Of a DNA stretch of 64,000 bases, positions 45,793 through 57,314 are shown in pieces; position 1 is the stretch's first letter, and every line of letters starts with the position of its first letter. Position numbers and translations under genes: made by a program. The notes under the pieces are model-generated. The model had not been told where the DNA came from. It saw nothing but the letters and a program-made list of their open reading frames with translations, and did no database searches. The stretch lies in assembly GCA_947258655.1 (NCBI GenBank), contig CAMYJD010000005.1:1-64000 (forward strand). Direction: 5' to 3'. This stretch comes from an uncultured Gammaproteobacteria bacterium. Its GTDB lineage: Bacteria; Pseudomonadota; Gammaproteobacteria; JAADHQ01.

Positions 45793-48282
45793 TCAAAATA
45801 TACTGTCCGGCTGGCCGTCGCTGCCATGCGCTTCACCATCCCCGGCCTGCTGTATTGACTCAGCGCTCCTGTCCGGCACCTTGTCGGCCGGAAAGGTTTC
45901 AAAAATCGCATTACCCGTACCGGCATTGGCCAGCAATCCGGTTTGCGGATCTATCCTGACGGTCACGAGCCCATCGGGCTGCTTCAATGATTTTTCTGCT
46001 ATATCCTGTAACACCACACGCATGAAATCCACCCACATCGGTAGCGCCGCATGCCCGCCCGTCTCGCGGTTGCCGAGGGGTTGTACCCTGTCAAATCCAA
46101 CCCAGGCCGTGGCAACAATGTCACTGTTAAATCCGGAAAACCAGGCATCGCGCTGATCATTGGTCGTACCGGTCTTACCGGCCAGGTCAGTGCGACCCAG
46201 TTTCAGCGCCCCACGACCCGTGCCACGACGGATGACATCACGCATAATCGAGTGGATCAGATAGGCATTCTGCGGCGTCAGTGTACGTTCGGCCAGAATG
46301 AGTGGTTTTTCTTCTATTTCTGTTTCTGCTTCTGTTTCAGTTTTTTCTCCGCTACCTTCAACATCGACGAGGTCTTTTTGCAGCTGGGTAGGCTCGGTCA
46401 CTTGCTGCGCCTCGGGTTTCTGCCCTTCGCACTCAAGGCAGGCGATAGCCGGATTGCTTTCAAATAACACTTCACCGTCATCATCCTCAATAAGCTTAAT
46501 GATATACGGCTCGACACGGAAACCACCGTTCGAAATCACGGCAAACGCACTCGCCAGTTGCAATGGCGTAATCGAGCCGCTACCCAGGGCCATGGACAGA
46601 TCCTTCTGGATCATGTCATTGGTAATGCCGAAGCGGCGCAAATACCGCGATGCGTAGCCAATCCCCATTTCAGCCAGCAAGCGGATTGAAACCAGATTAC
46701 GCGAATGCACCAGTGCCTCGCGCAGGCGGGTGGGGCCATAGAACTTGCCGGAATAGTTTTCCGGGCGCCAGGCACTTTCCAGGGCCGGATCATCAAATAC
46801 GACCGGGGCGTCATTGATGATGGAAGCAGGGGTAAAGTCTTTGGCCAGTGCCGCTGCATAGATGAAGGGCTTCATACTCGAGCCTGGCTGTCGCCGTGCC
46901 TGCACAACACGATTGAATTTGCTATGAAAATAATCAAAGCCCCCGGCCAAAGACAGTATACCGCCATCCTTTGAAGACAGGGCTACCAGGGCCCCGGAGA
47001 CATTAGGCACCTGCGCCAGGCGCCACTTGTCTTGTTCGTATTGCTGCACCCTGACCAGGTCCCCGCGCTTGAGAATGTCAGCCGCCAGTTTTAACGCCGG
47101 GCCACGTTGGTTTTCATTGATATAGGGGCGCGCCCATTCAAGTGCAGCCCAGTCAAGGATGACCTGCTGGCCACCGGACAGATAGACCTGCACCTGCTTG
47201 TCCTCGACGACTTCGACAATGGCCGGCACCAGCCCTCCGACCGTGGGGATGTCATCCAGGACCTGCTCAAGTTGCTCCGTGCCAAGCTCGACCGCGTCAA
47301 CGAAATTCTGTTCGGCGCCACGGTAGCCATGGCGCCGATCATAGTTGACCAGGGCCTTGCGCAAGGCATCGTTGGCTGCGATCTGGGCCTGGCTGTCTAT
47401 ACTTGAATAGACGCGATATCCCATCGTGTAGACTTCCTTGCCATAACGTTTGACCATTTCGGCACGCACCATTTCGGCTACATAGGGTGCCTCGACCTGT
47501 ACGCGCACACCATGCAGACTGGCCGTGACCGAGCTTGCCTTCGCAGCCTGATAATCCTGCTCAGAAATAAAATCCAGCGAACGCATCCTGCCGAGGACAT
47601 AATCGCGCCGGCTCAGCGCACGCTGTGGATTAACGATCGGGTTGTAGGTAGAAGGTGCCTTGGGCAACCCGGCAATCATCGCGATTTCCGCCAGGCTCAG
47701 TTCATGGACGTTTTTACCGTAATAGACCTGCGCCGCTGCCTGCACGCCATATGAGCGGTGTCCCAGATAGATGACATTCAGATACAGCTCGAGGATCTCT
47801 GCCTTCGATAATTCCCTCTCAATCTTTAAGGAAAGAAATATCTCATTGATTTTTCTCAAATATGTCTTTTCTCTGCTCAGAAAGAAATTCCTCGCCACCT
47901 GCATTGTGATTGTGCTGCCACCCTGGCCTTTCTGGCCGGTCATGATCAGGTGAACAGCGGCACGAATAAGGCCTTGATAATCGACACCCGGATGGGAGAA
48001 GAAACGATCATCTTCGGCGGCAAGAAATGCCTTGATCATTAAGTCAGGAACGTTACTATAGCGTATGGGAGTTCGACGCTCCTCACCGAATTCAGCGATC
48101 AATGCACCATCGCGGGCATAAACACGCAGGGGCAGCTTGAGCTTAACGTCCTTCAGGGTTTCAATGTCAGGCAGGTCTGGCGCAACATAAAAATAAGTAG
48201 CGGCCAACACAATGATACCAGCCGTAATCGATATGGCCAGCGTCGCTGCAGTGTAACGTAAGACTTTGATAAACTTACTCAT
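45793..48282 (-). CDS. mrcA: Penicillin-binding protein 1A
   Basis: This bifunctional cell-wall synthase of 829 residues is anchored by an N-terminal helix (about residues 10-32). Its glycosyltransferase domain shows EDDRFFSHPGVDYQGL, GQGGSTITMQVARN and LNVIYLGHRSYGVQAAAQVYYGK. An OB-like insert and the transpeptidase domain follow, with active-site serine in RQPGSSMKPFIYAA, SRN in VHSRNLVSI and KTGTTNDQRDAWF. It is divergent from pilMNOPQ, the usual arrangement in gammaproteobacteria. A low-complexity acidic segment (about residues 630-650) lies before the KTGT region. Confidence 0.97.
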   Translation of the reverse strand: MSKFIKVLRYTAATLAISITAGIIVLAATYFYVAPDLPDIETLKDVKLKLPLRVYARDGALIAEFGEERRTPIRYSNVPDLMIKAFLAAEDDRFFSHPGVDYQGLIRAAVHLIMTGQKGQGGSTITMQVARNFFLSREKTYLRKINEIFLSLKIERELSKAEILELYLNVIYLGHRSYGVQAAAQVYYGKNVHELSLAEIAMIAGLPKAPSTYNPIVNPQRALSRRDYVLGRMRSLDFISEQDYQAAKASSVTASLHGVRVQVEAPYVAEMVRAEMVKRYGKEVYTMGYRVYSSIDSQAQIAANDALRKALVNYDRRHGYRGAEQNFVDAVELGTEQLEQVLDDIPTVGGLVPAIVEVVEDKQVQVYLSGGQQVILDWAALEWARPYINENQRGPALKLAADILKRGDLVRVQQYEQDKWRLAQVPNVSGALVALSSKDGGILSLAGGFDYFHSKFNRVVQARRQPGSSMKPFIYAAALAKDFTPASIINDAPVVFDDPALESAWRPENYSGKFYGPTRLREALVHSRNLVSIRLLAEMGIGYASRYLRRFGITNDMIQKDLSMALGSGSITPLQLASAFAVISNGGFRVEPYIIKLIEDDDGEVLFESNPAIACLECEGQKPEAQQVTEPTQLQKDLVDVEGSGEKTETEAETEIEEKPLILAERTLTPQNAYLIHSIMRDVIRRGTGRGALKLGRTDLAGKTGTTNDQRDAWFSGFNSDIVATAWVGFDRVQPLGNRETGGHAALPMWVDFMRVVLQDIAEKSLKQPDGLVTVRIDPQTGLLANAGTGNAIFETFPADKVPDRSAESIQQAGDGEAHGSDGQPDSIF

Positions 48283-49710
<1,428 letters not shown>

Positions 49711-49711
49711 T

Positions 49712-50281
49712 ATGGCACGTATCAACCTATTACCGTGGCGCGATGAACTGCGCAAGGAAAAACAAACCAATTTTATCATCGCTCTTCTGGTCATGCTTGC
49801 CATTACCGGCCTGGCCATGAGTGGTGTACATTATTATTACGTTGACCGCATTGACTACCAGAAAACACGTAATGCCTATCTGAACAAGGAAATCAAAAAG
49901 CTCGATATACAGATAAGCAAGATAAAGACATTCGAGGCGGAAAAGAAGAAACTCCAGGCCCATCTGGATATCATCCAGCGCCTGCAAAGCAGCCGCTCGG
50001 AAATAGTACACCTGTTTGACGAGGCTGTGCGCACGCTACCTGAAGGTGTTTATCTGCAATCACTGACCCAGAAAGGCAACAAACTGGTTATCAAAGGCAT
50101 TGCCCAGTCCAATGCGCGCGTATCCAGCTATATGTGGAACATTGAGAAATCGGATTGGCTGACGAATCCGAAGCTTGACGTTATCTCTACTACCAGGAAA
50201 GGCAGGGAAAGGCTCAGTAACTTTACCCTGCAGGTAGTACAGGCTAGCAAAAAGGCAAAAGAGACGGAGAAAAAAGAATGA
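49712..50281 (+). CDS. pilN: Type IV pilus inner-membrane protein PilN
   Basis: PilN has the short cytoplasmic INLLPWRDELR motif that binds PilM, one membrane helix (about residues 20-41), a coiled coil and a ferredoxin-like periplasmic domain (PEGVYLQSLTQKGNKLVIKG). I start at ATG 49712, two bases past the pilM stop. It overlaps pilO as ATGA. Confidence 0.96.
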   Translation: MARINLLPWRDELRKEKQTNFIIALLVMLAITGLAMSGVHYYYVDRIDYQKTRNAYLNKEIKKLDIQISKIKTFEAEKKKLQAHLDIIQRLQSSRSEIVHLFDEAVRTLPEGVYLQSLTQKGNKLVIKGIAQSNARVSSYMWNIEKSDWLTNPKLDVISTTRKGRERLSNFTLQVVQASKKAKETEKKE

Positions 50282-50877
50282 GTAGTCTCGCAGATTTGAA
50301 GGACCTGGATCTTGACCTGAACAATATTGGCAACTGGCCTGTAGTGCTGAAGGCCATTGTTATTGCCCTGGTCTGTGCGCTGGTGGTCGCGGGTGTACTT
50401 TACCTTGATACATTCGATCAACAAGCTGCACTGGAAAAAGTACAGAAAGAAGAGGAAACCCTGAAGAACCGGTTGAAGATCCGCGCTGCGAAGGCGGCCA
50501 TACTCGATGAACTGAAGGCACAGCTTGATGAAATGCGCAGTGACTTCAAGAAACTGAGCCGCCAGTTGCCGAATCAGACCGAGGTCCCCGAATTACTGGT
50601 CGATATTTCACAGACCGGTCTGGCTAGCGGACTCGAATTCAATCTGTTCAAACCGAATCCGGAACAACCCAAGGACTTTTATGCAGAACTGCCAATACAG
50701 ATCACGGTCACCGGCAAATACCATGAATTCGGCACCTTTGCCAGCGGTATTGCCTCTCTGCCACGTATCGTCACGCTGCATGATATAGCCCTTTCCAGAG
50801 GCTCAAAGGATAATATGGTTATGAAAGCCACTGCGAAGACATACCGTTATCTTGACGAAGAAGAGGGGGGTAAATAG
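50278..50877 (+). CDS. pilO: Type IV pilus inner-membrane protein PilO
   Basis: PilO pairs with PilN to form the periplasmic inner-membrane platform. The 199-residue protein has a cytoplasmic NNIGNWPVVLKAIVI stretch with one membrane helix, a coiled coil (KEEETLKNRLKIRAAKAA), and a periplasmic domain containing LLVDISQTGLASGLEFNLF and YHEFGTFASGIASLPRIVTLHD, all canonical. Its TAG overlaps by one base the pilP GTG. Confidence 0.96.
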   Translation: MSSLADLKDLDLDLNNIGNWPVVLKAIVIALVCALVVAGVLYLDTFDQQAALEKVQKEEETLKNRLKIRAAKAAILDELKAQLDEMRSDFKKLSRQLPNQTEVPELLVDISQTGLASGLEFNLFKPNPEQPKDFYAELPIQITVTGKYHEFGTFASGIASLPRIVTLHDIALSRGSKDNMVMKATAKTYRYLDEEEGGK

Positions 50878-51449
50878 TGAAAAACGCGTCATTCCCCCTA
50901 CTGAGAAAGAATAACAAGATCATGGCCATCATGCTGGCCATGGGCCTGAGTGCATGTAGCACCGATATTAGCGATCTGCGTACCTTTGTGGAAGAGACCA
51001 AGAAATCCCAGAAAGCCAAGATCAACCCGTTACCGGAAATTAAGCCTTATGAAACCTTCCGTTATGCGGCCAACCATCTGCGCGATCCTTTTGAGCCATT
51101 CGCGCCGGCACAGCCGGCCAGAACCGTCAAAGTAGGCGGTAAAAAAGGCACCGGCCCGAAACCGATCGAGGGCAGACCACGTGAGGCGCTTGAAGCTTTC
51201 CCGCTGGATGTACTGCGCATGGTCGGTATTCTGGAGCAGAGCAATATCATGTGGGCACTACTGAAAGGCAGTGACGGCACGATACATCGCGTCAAGGCCG
51301 GTAACTACGTAGGACAGAACCACGGCAAGATAACCGGCATTAGCGAAGACAAGATCAGTTTAACAGAAATTATACCAGACGGACTCGGTGGCTGGATTGA
51401 ACGCCCAGCATCACTCGCACTGGCTGGAAGCCCGAATGAGGGGAAATAA
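50877..51449 (+). CDS. pilP: Type IV pilus lipoprotein PilP
   Basis: PilP connects the inner platform to the secretin. The 190-residue protein has a lipoprotein signal with lipobox LSAC (C after MLAMGLSA), a disordered linker, then the beta domain with LDVLRMVGILEQSNIMWALLKG and VKAGNYVGQNHGKITGI, typical of PilP. The start is GTG with GGGGGG upstream. It is followed by pilQ after a few bases. Confidence 0.96.
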   Translation: MKNASFPLLRKNNKIMAIMLAMGLSACSTDISDLRTFVEETKKSQKAKINPLPEIKPYETFRYAANHLRDPFEPFAPAQPARTVKVGGKKGTGPKPIEGRPREALEAFPLDVLRMVGILEQSNIMWALLKGSDGTIHRVKAGNYVGQNHGKITGISEDKISLTEIIPDGLGGWIERPASLALAGSPNEGK

Positions 51450-51452
51450 GTG

Positions 51453-53591
51453 ATGAGTTTAAAAATAAGCACCAGGAATATACCCATGAGCAGAGAAAAT
51501 GTTTCACATCAGAAAAATGGTATGTACACAACCACCCGAAATCTGTTTCTGGCTGTTTGTCTCTGGCTAATGGGGGCAAGCAGCTTTGCTGCGCAAAACA
51601 GCTTGCAGGATATCAGCATCGCATCCATGCCTGGCGATCGTGTGCAAGTCACACTGAAGTTGTCGGGACCAGCCTCCAATCCACTCAGTTTCACGATTGA
51701 CAATCCGGCGCGTATTGCCCTGGATCTCGCCGACACCGAAAACAAGCTCAGTAAGCGCAACATTCCTATCGGTATCGGCATGGCCAAGAGCATCAACTCG
51801 ATCGAGGCTCGGGGGCGTACGCGGGTCGTCATCAACCTGTCACAACTGGTCTCCTACCAGACCCAGGTCAGCGGCAATGACATCATCATCAGTCTCGACG
51901 GAGGCCCCGGTGGCAGTACAGTAGCAGCCGCAGCGCCGACAACGAAAACCGTCAGCACCAGCAAACACGAGTTTATTACCGATGCCAGACATGAAATCAA
52001 GAACATTGATTTCCGCCGCGGCGAAAAGGGTGAAGGACGCGTCATTATAACGTTATCAGACGCTGCTACCGGCATCGACATGCGCCAGGAAGGCGGCAAA
52101 ATAATTGTCGATTTCGTCAATAGCCAAATTGCCAGAGAACTGATCAGACGTCTTGATGTAATCGATTTTGCCACGCCGGTTAAAACTATCGACACCATGA
52201 GCCGTGGTGATGACACGCAGATGGTCATAACACCGGTTAATGACAATTATGACCACCTGGCCTACCAGACCGAGAATGTCTACACCATTGAAGTCAAACC
52301 CCTGACCAAGGAGCAGGTGCAGGCCGCGAAGAAGAAACGCTTTGGTTATACGGGTGAGCGCCTGTCACTGACATTCCAGGACATCGAGGTACGTGCTGTA
52401 CTGCAATTACTGGCTGACTTCACCGGCCTGAACATGGTCGTTAGCGACAACGTATCTGGCAACATCAGCCTGCGCCTGAAAAATGTACCATGGGACCAGG
52501 CCATGGATATCATCCTCAAGACCAAGGGACTGGGCATGCGCAAGACCGGCAACGTCGTCCTGATTGCACCCAGCGCCGAGATTGCGGCACGTGAAAAACT
52601 CGAACTGGAATCACAGAAACAGATCGAGGAGCTGGCGCCATTACGTACCGAATGGTTCCAGATAAACTATGCCAAGGGTTCCGAGATCGCGACCCTGCTG
52701 AAGAGCACCGAAAACAACCTGTTATCACCCCGCGGAAGCATCACCATCGATGAACGCACGAATACACTACTGATTCAGGATACTTCTGACAAGCTTGCAC
52801 AGATACGCGCGGTAATCACCAAGCTGGATATCCCGGTGCGTCAGGTCCTGATCGAATCGCGTGTCGTTGTCGCCAATCGTGATTTTACCCGCAATATCGG
52901 TGTCCGTTTCGGCGCTGCCGGACGCAATATCAATGGCCAGTACACGACCACTGTCGGCGGTGGCGGTGTCTCGGGTACGACACCTAACACAGGTACCGGC
53001 GATCTGATAGTCGATCTGCCTGCAGGCGGCTCAGCCGGCACGATAGGCCTGGCCATAGCCAAGGCCAGCAGTGCCGTTGTCCAGCTGGAACTGTCGGCAT
53101 TACAGATCGAGGGTGAAGGCGAAATCATTTCCAGCCCCCGTGTTATCACTGCCAACCAGAAATCGGCAACGATAAAATCGGGTGTTGAAATCCCGTACCA
53201 GGAGGCCTCATCCAGTGGTGCGACATCGGTATCATTCAAGACCGCGGCACTGAGCCTGACCGTCACACCCCAGATTACCCCGGATGACCAGGTCATCCTC
53301 GACCTGAACGTCAACAAGGACAGCGTTGGTGAGGTATTCAATGGAGTCCCGAGTATCGATACACGTACTATCAGTACGCAGGTACTGGTATCCAATGGTG
53401 AGACGGTTGTCCTCGGTGGCATCTATGAAGAAAACAAGATAGACACCAATACCCGTGTGCCTTTCTTCGCCGACATCCCTGTACTCGGAAAACTGTTTGA
53501 GAGAAACGAGAAAAGGAATGATCGTTCGGAACTGTTGATATTCGTTACTCCGAAAATCGTCAAAGATGAACTGAGAGCCGCTATCAAGTAG
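51453..53591 (+). CDS. pilQ: Type IV pilus secretin PilQ
   Basis: The outer-membrane pore for the pilus. The 712-residue protein has a signal peptide (around residues 25-47, ending FAAQ), AMIN domains (NSLQDISIASMPGDRVQVTL; EIKNIDFRRGEKGEGRVIITL), N0/N1 domains (LSLTFQDIEVRAVLQLLADF) and the secretin domain (IEGEGEIISSPRVITANQKSA, VVLGGIYEE, LPVLGKLF-like PVLGKLFERN). I start at ATG 51453; GTG 51450 is an alternative. The signal may be read from MSRENVSHQ farther in. Confidence 0.97.
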   Translation: MSLKISTRNIPMSRENVSHQKNGMYTTTRNLFLAVCLWLMGASSFAAQNSLQDISIASMPGDRVQVTLKLSGPASNPLSFTIDNPARIALDLADTENKLSKRNIPIGIGMAKSINSIEARGRTRVVINLSQLVSYQTQVSGNDIIISLDGGPGGSTVAAAAPTTKTVSTSKHEFITDARHEIKNIDFRRGEKGEGRVIITLSDAATGIDMRQEGGKIIVDFVNSQIARELIRRLDVIDFATPVKTIDTMSRGDDTQMVITPVNDNYDHLAYQTENVYTIEVKPLTKEQVQAAKKKRFGYTGERLSLTFQDIEVRAVLQLLADFTGLNMVVSDNVSGNISLRLKNVPWDQAMDIILKTKGLGMRKTGNVVLIAPSAEIAAREKLELESQKQIEELAPLRTEWFQINYAKGSEIATLLKSTENNLLSPRGSITIDERTNTLLIQDTSDKLAQIRAVITKLDIPVRQVLIESRVVVANRDFTRNIGVRFGAAGRNINGQYTTTVGGGGVSGTTPNTGTGDLIVDLPAGGSAGTIGLAIAKASSAVVQLELSALQIEGEGEIISSPRVITANQKSATIKSGVEIPYQEASSSGATSVSFKTAALSLTVTPQITPDDQVILDLNVNKDSVGEVFNGVPSIDTRTISTQVLVSNGETVVLGGIYEENKIDTNTRVPFFADIPVLGKLFERNEKRNDRSELLIFVTPKIVKDELRAAIK

Positions 53592-53616
53592 ACCGGCAGG
53601 GACATGGCCGCAGCAA

Positions 53617-53650
53617 CCCTCCGGTTGCTGCGGCTTTTTTGTGCCTGCCA
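53617..53650 (+). terminator. Terminator after pilQ
   Basis: A 12-bp perfect stem, GCCGCAGCAACC at 53617-53628 and GGTTGCTGCGGC at 53633-53644, with a 4-nt loop, is followed by six T. It lies 26 bases after the pilQ stop and separates the pil operon from aroK. Confidence 0.95.
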
Positions 53651-53736
53651 TATCGCTGAACATATGGAGCTTGTGACCGAGAAGATATAAACTATAATGC
53701 ATCATCAACCCGGGATGCGGGTCACAGCCCAACAAT

Positions 53737-54276
53737 ATGACGACACCATTCAACATCTTCCTGGTCGGCCCGATGGGAGCAGGTAAATCAACCATCGGCA
53801 AGCGCCTGGCCCATCTACTCGGGGCGGAATTTGTTGATAGCGACCGCGAGATCGAACAGCATACCGGCGCCAGTATCCCGCTGATATTCGAACTCGAAGG
53901 CGAATCCGGTTTTCGCCAGCGCGAATCACAGATTCTTGACGAACTGACACAGCGCTCGAATATCGTGCTTGCCACCGGTGGCGGCTCCGTACTGGTACCA
54001 CAGAATCAGGAAATGCTGAAAAAACGCGGAAAAGTGATTTATCTGTATACCACCGTCGCCCAGCAGCTACAGCGTACCCGACGCGATCAGAACCGCCCGT
54101 TGTTGCAAACCGATAATCCCGAGCAGAAACTACAGGAACTTTTTGATATAAGAGATCCTATTTATCGCCAACTGGCAACACTGATTATCGATACGGATGG
54201 CAGAAGCATTTATTCGGTCAGCCAGGAGATCGTCAGGCGCCTGAAGTTAAGCACTATCAAAAAAGGTGGGCACTGA
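53737..54276 (+). CDS. aroK: Shikimate kinase
   Basis: AroK phosphorylates shikimate at the 3-hydroxyl with ATP. The 179-residue protein has P-loop GPMGAGKSTIGKRLA, the substrate-binding DSDREIE and FRQRESQIL region, a GGGSVL Walker-like loop, and the RxxR lid RTRRDQNRPLLQ. It begins the aroK-aroB pair, separated from aroB by 420 bases. Confidence 0.97.
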   Translation: MTTPFNIFLVGPMGAGKSTIGKRLAHLLGAEFVDSDREIEQHTGASIPLIFELEGESGFRQRESQILDELTQRSNIVLATGGGSVLVPQNQEMLKKRGKVIYLYTTVAQQLQRTRRDQNRPLLQTDNPEQKLQELFDIRDPIYRQLATLIIDTDGRSIYSVSQEIVRRLKLSTIKKGGH

Positions 54277-54696
54277 TAACATCAGGACATTAACTGTATT
54301 AGTTTGGACATTCGTACACATTGGATATGTTTTTTGATTGCTCATATTCACCACGAAGACACGAAGGCACCAAGAAAAACAAATATATTTTGAAAATCTG
54401 ACGCTGAATTGGAGCCACCCAGGTCAGATCCAGGTAAGACATATAAATATAGTTTAATCAATTACATACACGGACTTTCTATGTGTAAGAGACTGCTGCA
54501 TATGGCTTTGTATGGTAATACCAATAGCGTAGATAGATTAAAAAATCTTGTGTCTTTGGGCCTTCGTGATCATTGCCCTCGTAAGATCAAACCATCGTGA
54601 CTACTACAAACTAGCAGATATCAGGGACTATAAAAATGCGTTATAGCTACCTGATTGTGCTACAGTTTACCTGCATTTCAGTATAAAATAGCGCCA
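54277..54696. other. Intergenic region between aroK and aroB with CACGAAG repeat
   Basis: About 420 bases without a credible gene; a 63-codon frame (54409-54600) lacks a ribosome site and resemblance to anything known. At 54349-54374 the heptamer CACGAAG occurs twice in a short stretch (CCACGAAGACACGAAGGCAC), a motif seen as a small dispersed repeat in various genomes. Confidence 0.55.
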
Positions 54697-55800
54697 ATGA
54701 AAACACTACACGTAGAACTCGGCGAGCGCAGTTACCCTATATTTATTAATGATAAGCTGCTGGGTCAGGCCGACCTGATTACACCCTATATACCCGGTAA
54801 GCAGGTCCTGGTTGTGACCAATGAGACCGTCGCGCCGTTATATCTGGACAAAGTGCTAACGTCGATCGCCGATTTCGAGCATGAACATATCATCCTACCC
54901 GATGGCGAACAGTACAAGACCCTGGAAATCACACAACGCATCTTTGATCGGCTACTGCAAACACATTTTAATCGTAGCGCAACCCTGATCGCACTGGGTG
55001 GTGGTGTCATCGGTGATATGACTGGTTTTGCCGCAGCCTGCTATCAGCGTGGTATCGCTTTTATCCAGATCCCGACAACCTTGCTGGCCCAGGTAGACTC
55101 CTCTGTTGGTGGCAAGACCGGCGTCAATCACCCTTTGGGAAAAAATATGATTGGTGCTTTCCATCAACCCCGTTGTGTCATTGCAGACACAAGCACACTC
55201 AACACACTCGATGACCGGCAACTCAGCGCAGGTATCGCCGAGGTCATCAAGTATGGACTGATCAGGGATGTGGACTTCTTTTACTGGCTGGAAAGTAATG
55301 TTGACAAGCTTATACAACGTGACAGCGAGGCGCTCGCCTATGCCATCGAACGCTCCTGTATCAACAAGGCTGAGGTTGTGGCTGCAGATGAACGCGAAGG
55401 CGGCCAGCGCGCACTGTTGAATCTCGGCCATACCTTCGGCCACGCCATCGAAACAGGCTCGGGTTATGGCACCTGGTTGCATGGCGAAGCCGTGGCCACT
55501 GGCATGTACATGGCTGCAGATCTATCGCACAGACTCGGATGGCTGTCGGCGGATAGCCTCGAACGCATCAAGTCACTACTACAAAAAGCCAGACTGCCGG
55601 TTGATGCACCGATCGAGGTATCGTCGCAACGGTTCCTGGAACTGATGGCTGTCGATAAAAAGGTGCTGGCTGGAAAACTTCGTTTCGTGTTATTACATGC
55701 GATAGGTCAATCCCTGGTAACAGAAGATTTTGACCATAAACATCTGCATGCAATGCTGGACGAGATCCCGCGCATCGACAGCAAGAGCCTCGCTTCATGA
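54697..55800 (+). CDS. aroB: 3-dehydroquinate synthase
   Basis: AroB makes 3-dehydroquinate from DAHP, using NAD and zinc. From ATG 54697 ([14 protein letters not shown]) it is 367 residues. It has [50 protein letters not shown] and the zinc ligands in [11 protein letters not shown] and [10 protein letters not shown]. The frame is open upstream but has no better start. Its stop overlaps the dgt start as ATGA. Confidence 0.97.
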   Translation: MKTLHVELGERSYPIFINDKLLGQADLITPYIPGKQVLVVTNETVAPLYLDKVLTSIADFEHEHIILPDGEQYKTLEITQRIFDRLLQTHFNRSATLIALGGGVIGDMTGFAAACYQRGIAFIQIPTTLLAQVDSSVGGKTGVNHPLGKNMIGAFHQPRCVIADTSTLNTLDDRQLSAGIAEVIKYGLIRDVDFFYWLESNVDKLIQRDSEALAYAIERSCINKAEVVAADEREGGQRALLNLGHTFGHAIETGSGYGTWLHGEAVATGMYMAADLSHRLGWLSADSLERIKSLLQKARLPVDAPIEVSSQRFLELMAVDKKVLAGKLRFVLLHAIGQSLVTEDFDHKHLHAMLDEIPRIDSKSLAS

Positions 55801-56951
55801 CATCTACGCTGGCCCGTTATGCTGCAAGTGATGCAACATCACGCGGCCGGCGCTATCAGGAGGCATCGCCCCGGCATCGGAGCGAATACCAGCGAGACCG
55901 TGACCGTATTATTCACTGTGCTGCATTCCGCAGGCTTGAATATAAAACCCAGGTATTTGTGAATCACGAAGGTGACCTTTACCGGACGCGTCTGACGCAT
56001 TCCATCGAAGTTGCCCAGGTTGCACGCTCGATTGCCAGGGCTCTGAGCCTGAATGAAGATCTGACAGAAGCTATTGCCCTCGCTCATGATCTCGGCCACA
56101 CTCCATTCGGGCATGCAGGCCAGGATGCCCTGAATGAAAAAATGCGTGATTATGGTGGTTTTGAACATAATCTGCAGTCACTGCGGGTCGTGGATGAACT
56201 TGAGGAGCGCTATGCCGAGTTCCCGGGCCTCAACCTGACCTTCGAGAGTCGCGAGGGTATCCTTAAACATTGCTCGATCCCAAATGCCAAAAACCTCGGA
56301 GAACTGGGTCAGCGCTTTATCGAGAATACCCAGCCCAGTCTCGAGGCACAGCTAACCAATCTTGCTGATGAGATTGCCTATAACAGTCATGATGTCGATG
56401 ACGGGCTGCGTTCCGGCCTGATAGAGATTGAACAACTTCAGCATATTGAACTGTTCTCGGCCCCCTACAATACCGTGATCGAACAGTATCCGCACCTGAA
56501 CGAAAGACGAACCATATACGAGGTCGTACGCCGCATTATTGGCCAGCAGGTTAACGACCTGATCGAAACCACGTCAGATATACTACAGGAGCAACAGACT
56601 GCTGATATCGATGCGGTACGTCATAGCACCAAACCACTGGTCATGTTCAGCAAGCGCATGTGTGAAATGAATCTGGAACTAAAGCGTTTTTTGCGCAACA
56701 ACCTGTACCGGCACTATCGCGTACACCGGATGTCGGCCAAGGCCTTCACGATAATAAACGAATTATTTGACGCCTTCATACATGATATCCGCCTGTTACC
56801 ACCGGACACGGCAGCAAGGTCCAGGATACTTGAGAATGAACAGGGTATCAGCGGCAAGGCGCGTGCCGTTGCTGACTATATCGCCGGGATGACAGATCGT
56901 TATGCGATTCGTGAATACCAACGTGTATTCCACCCTTTGGAGCCGACCTGA
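55797..56951 (+). CDS. dgt: dGTP triphosphohydrolase
   Basis: This HD-domain deoxynucleotide hydrolase degrades dNTPs to deoxynucleosides and tripolyphosphate. The 384-residue protein is of the shorter type common outside Enterobacteria. Motifs include [31 protein letters not shown], the HD pair [13 protein letters not shown] and [16 protein letters not shown]. It overlaps aroB by ATGA, so the two are coupled; the pairing of aroB and dgt is common in gammaproteobacteria. Confidence 0.96.
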   Translation: MTSTLARYAASDATSRGRRYQEASPRHRSEYQRDRDRIIHCAAFRRLEYKTQVFVNHEGDLYRTRLTHSIEVAQVARSIARALSLNEDLTEAIALAHDLGHTPFGHAGQDALNEKMRDYGGFEHNLQSLRVVDELEERYAEFPGLNLTFESREGILKHCSIPNAKNLGELGQRFIENTQPSLEAQLTNLADEIAYNSHDVDDGLRSGLIEIEQLQHIELFSAPYNTVIEQYPHLNERRTIYEVVRRIIGQQVNDLIETTSDILQEQQTADIDAVRHSTKPLVMFSKRMCEMNLELKRFLRNNLYRHYRVHRMSAKAFTIINELFDAFIHDIRLLPPDTAARSRILENEQGISGKARAVADYIAGMTDRYAIREYQRVFHPLEPT

Positions 56952-57059
56952 GCCTGGGCCTGATCAACAAGCCATGATGTACAGCATAACACGCTGAAAT
57001 TACTTTACATTTATCCTGAACCACCCATAAAATCCATACCAGGCTTTAACGGAAATACT

Positions 57060-57314
57060 ATGCGGATATACATGCAAACAGCACAGATGGGCGATAAACC
57101 GCCGCGCTTCTACCATCTGCACCTGCAGGAGGACCTGCTCGAAGGCTGGACACTGGTCAAGGAAACAGGTTATCAGGGAGCTGCAGGAAAAGTGACAAAA
57201 GAGTACTATAGTAATCGTGACGATGCCCTGGATGCGTTAATCACAACCAGGGACAAACAAGTCAAGCGTGGTTATCGTATCGTCTTCGCACAAGGTGAGC
57301 ATATTGCAGAATAA
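57060..57314 (+). CDS. Stand-alone WGR-domain protein
   Basis: An 84-residue protein made of one WGR domain: RFYHLHLQEDLLEGWTLVKE, with the hallmark short W, then GYQGAAGKVTKEYYS and AL-rich helix, ending GYRIVFAQ. The WGR domain is found in PARP and DNA-ligase-like proteins and binds nucleic acid. A free single domain is of unknown function. GGAAAT precedes the ATG. Its last codons overlap the TTG start I suggest for the next gene. Confidence 0.85.
   Translation: MRIYMQTAQMGDKPPRFYHLHLQEDLLEGWTLVKETGYQGAAGKVTKEYYSNRDDALDALITTRDKQVKRGYRIVFAQGEHIAE

Noticed and set aside
54409-54600. 63-codon plus-strand frame between aroK and aroB.
   Set aside because: No ribosome site, no recognisable motif and atypical composition; the stretch is treated as intergenic.
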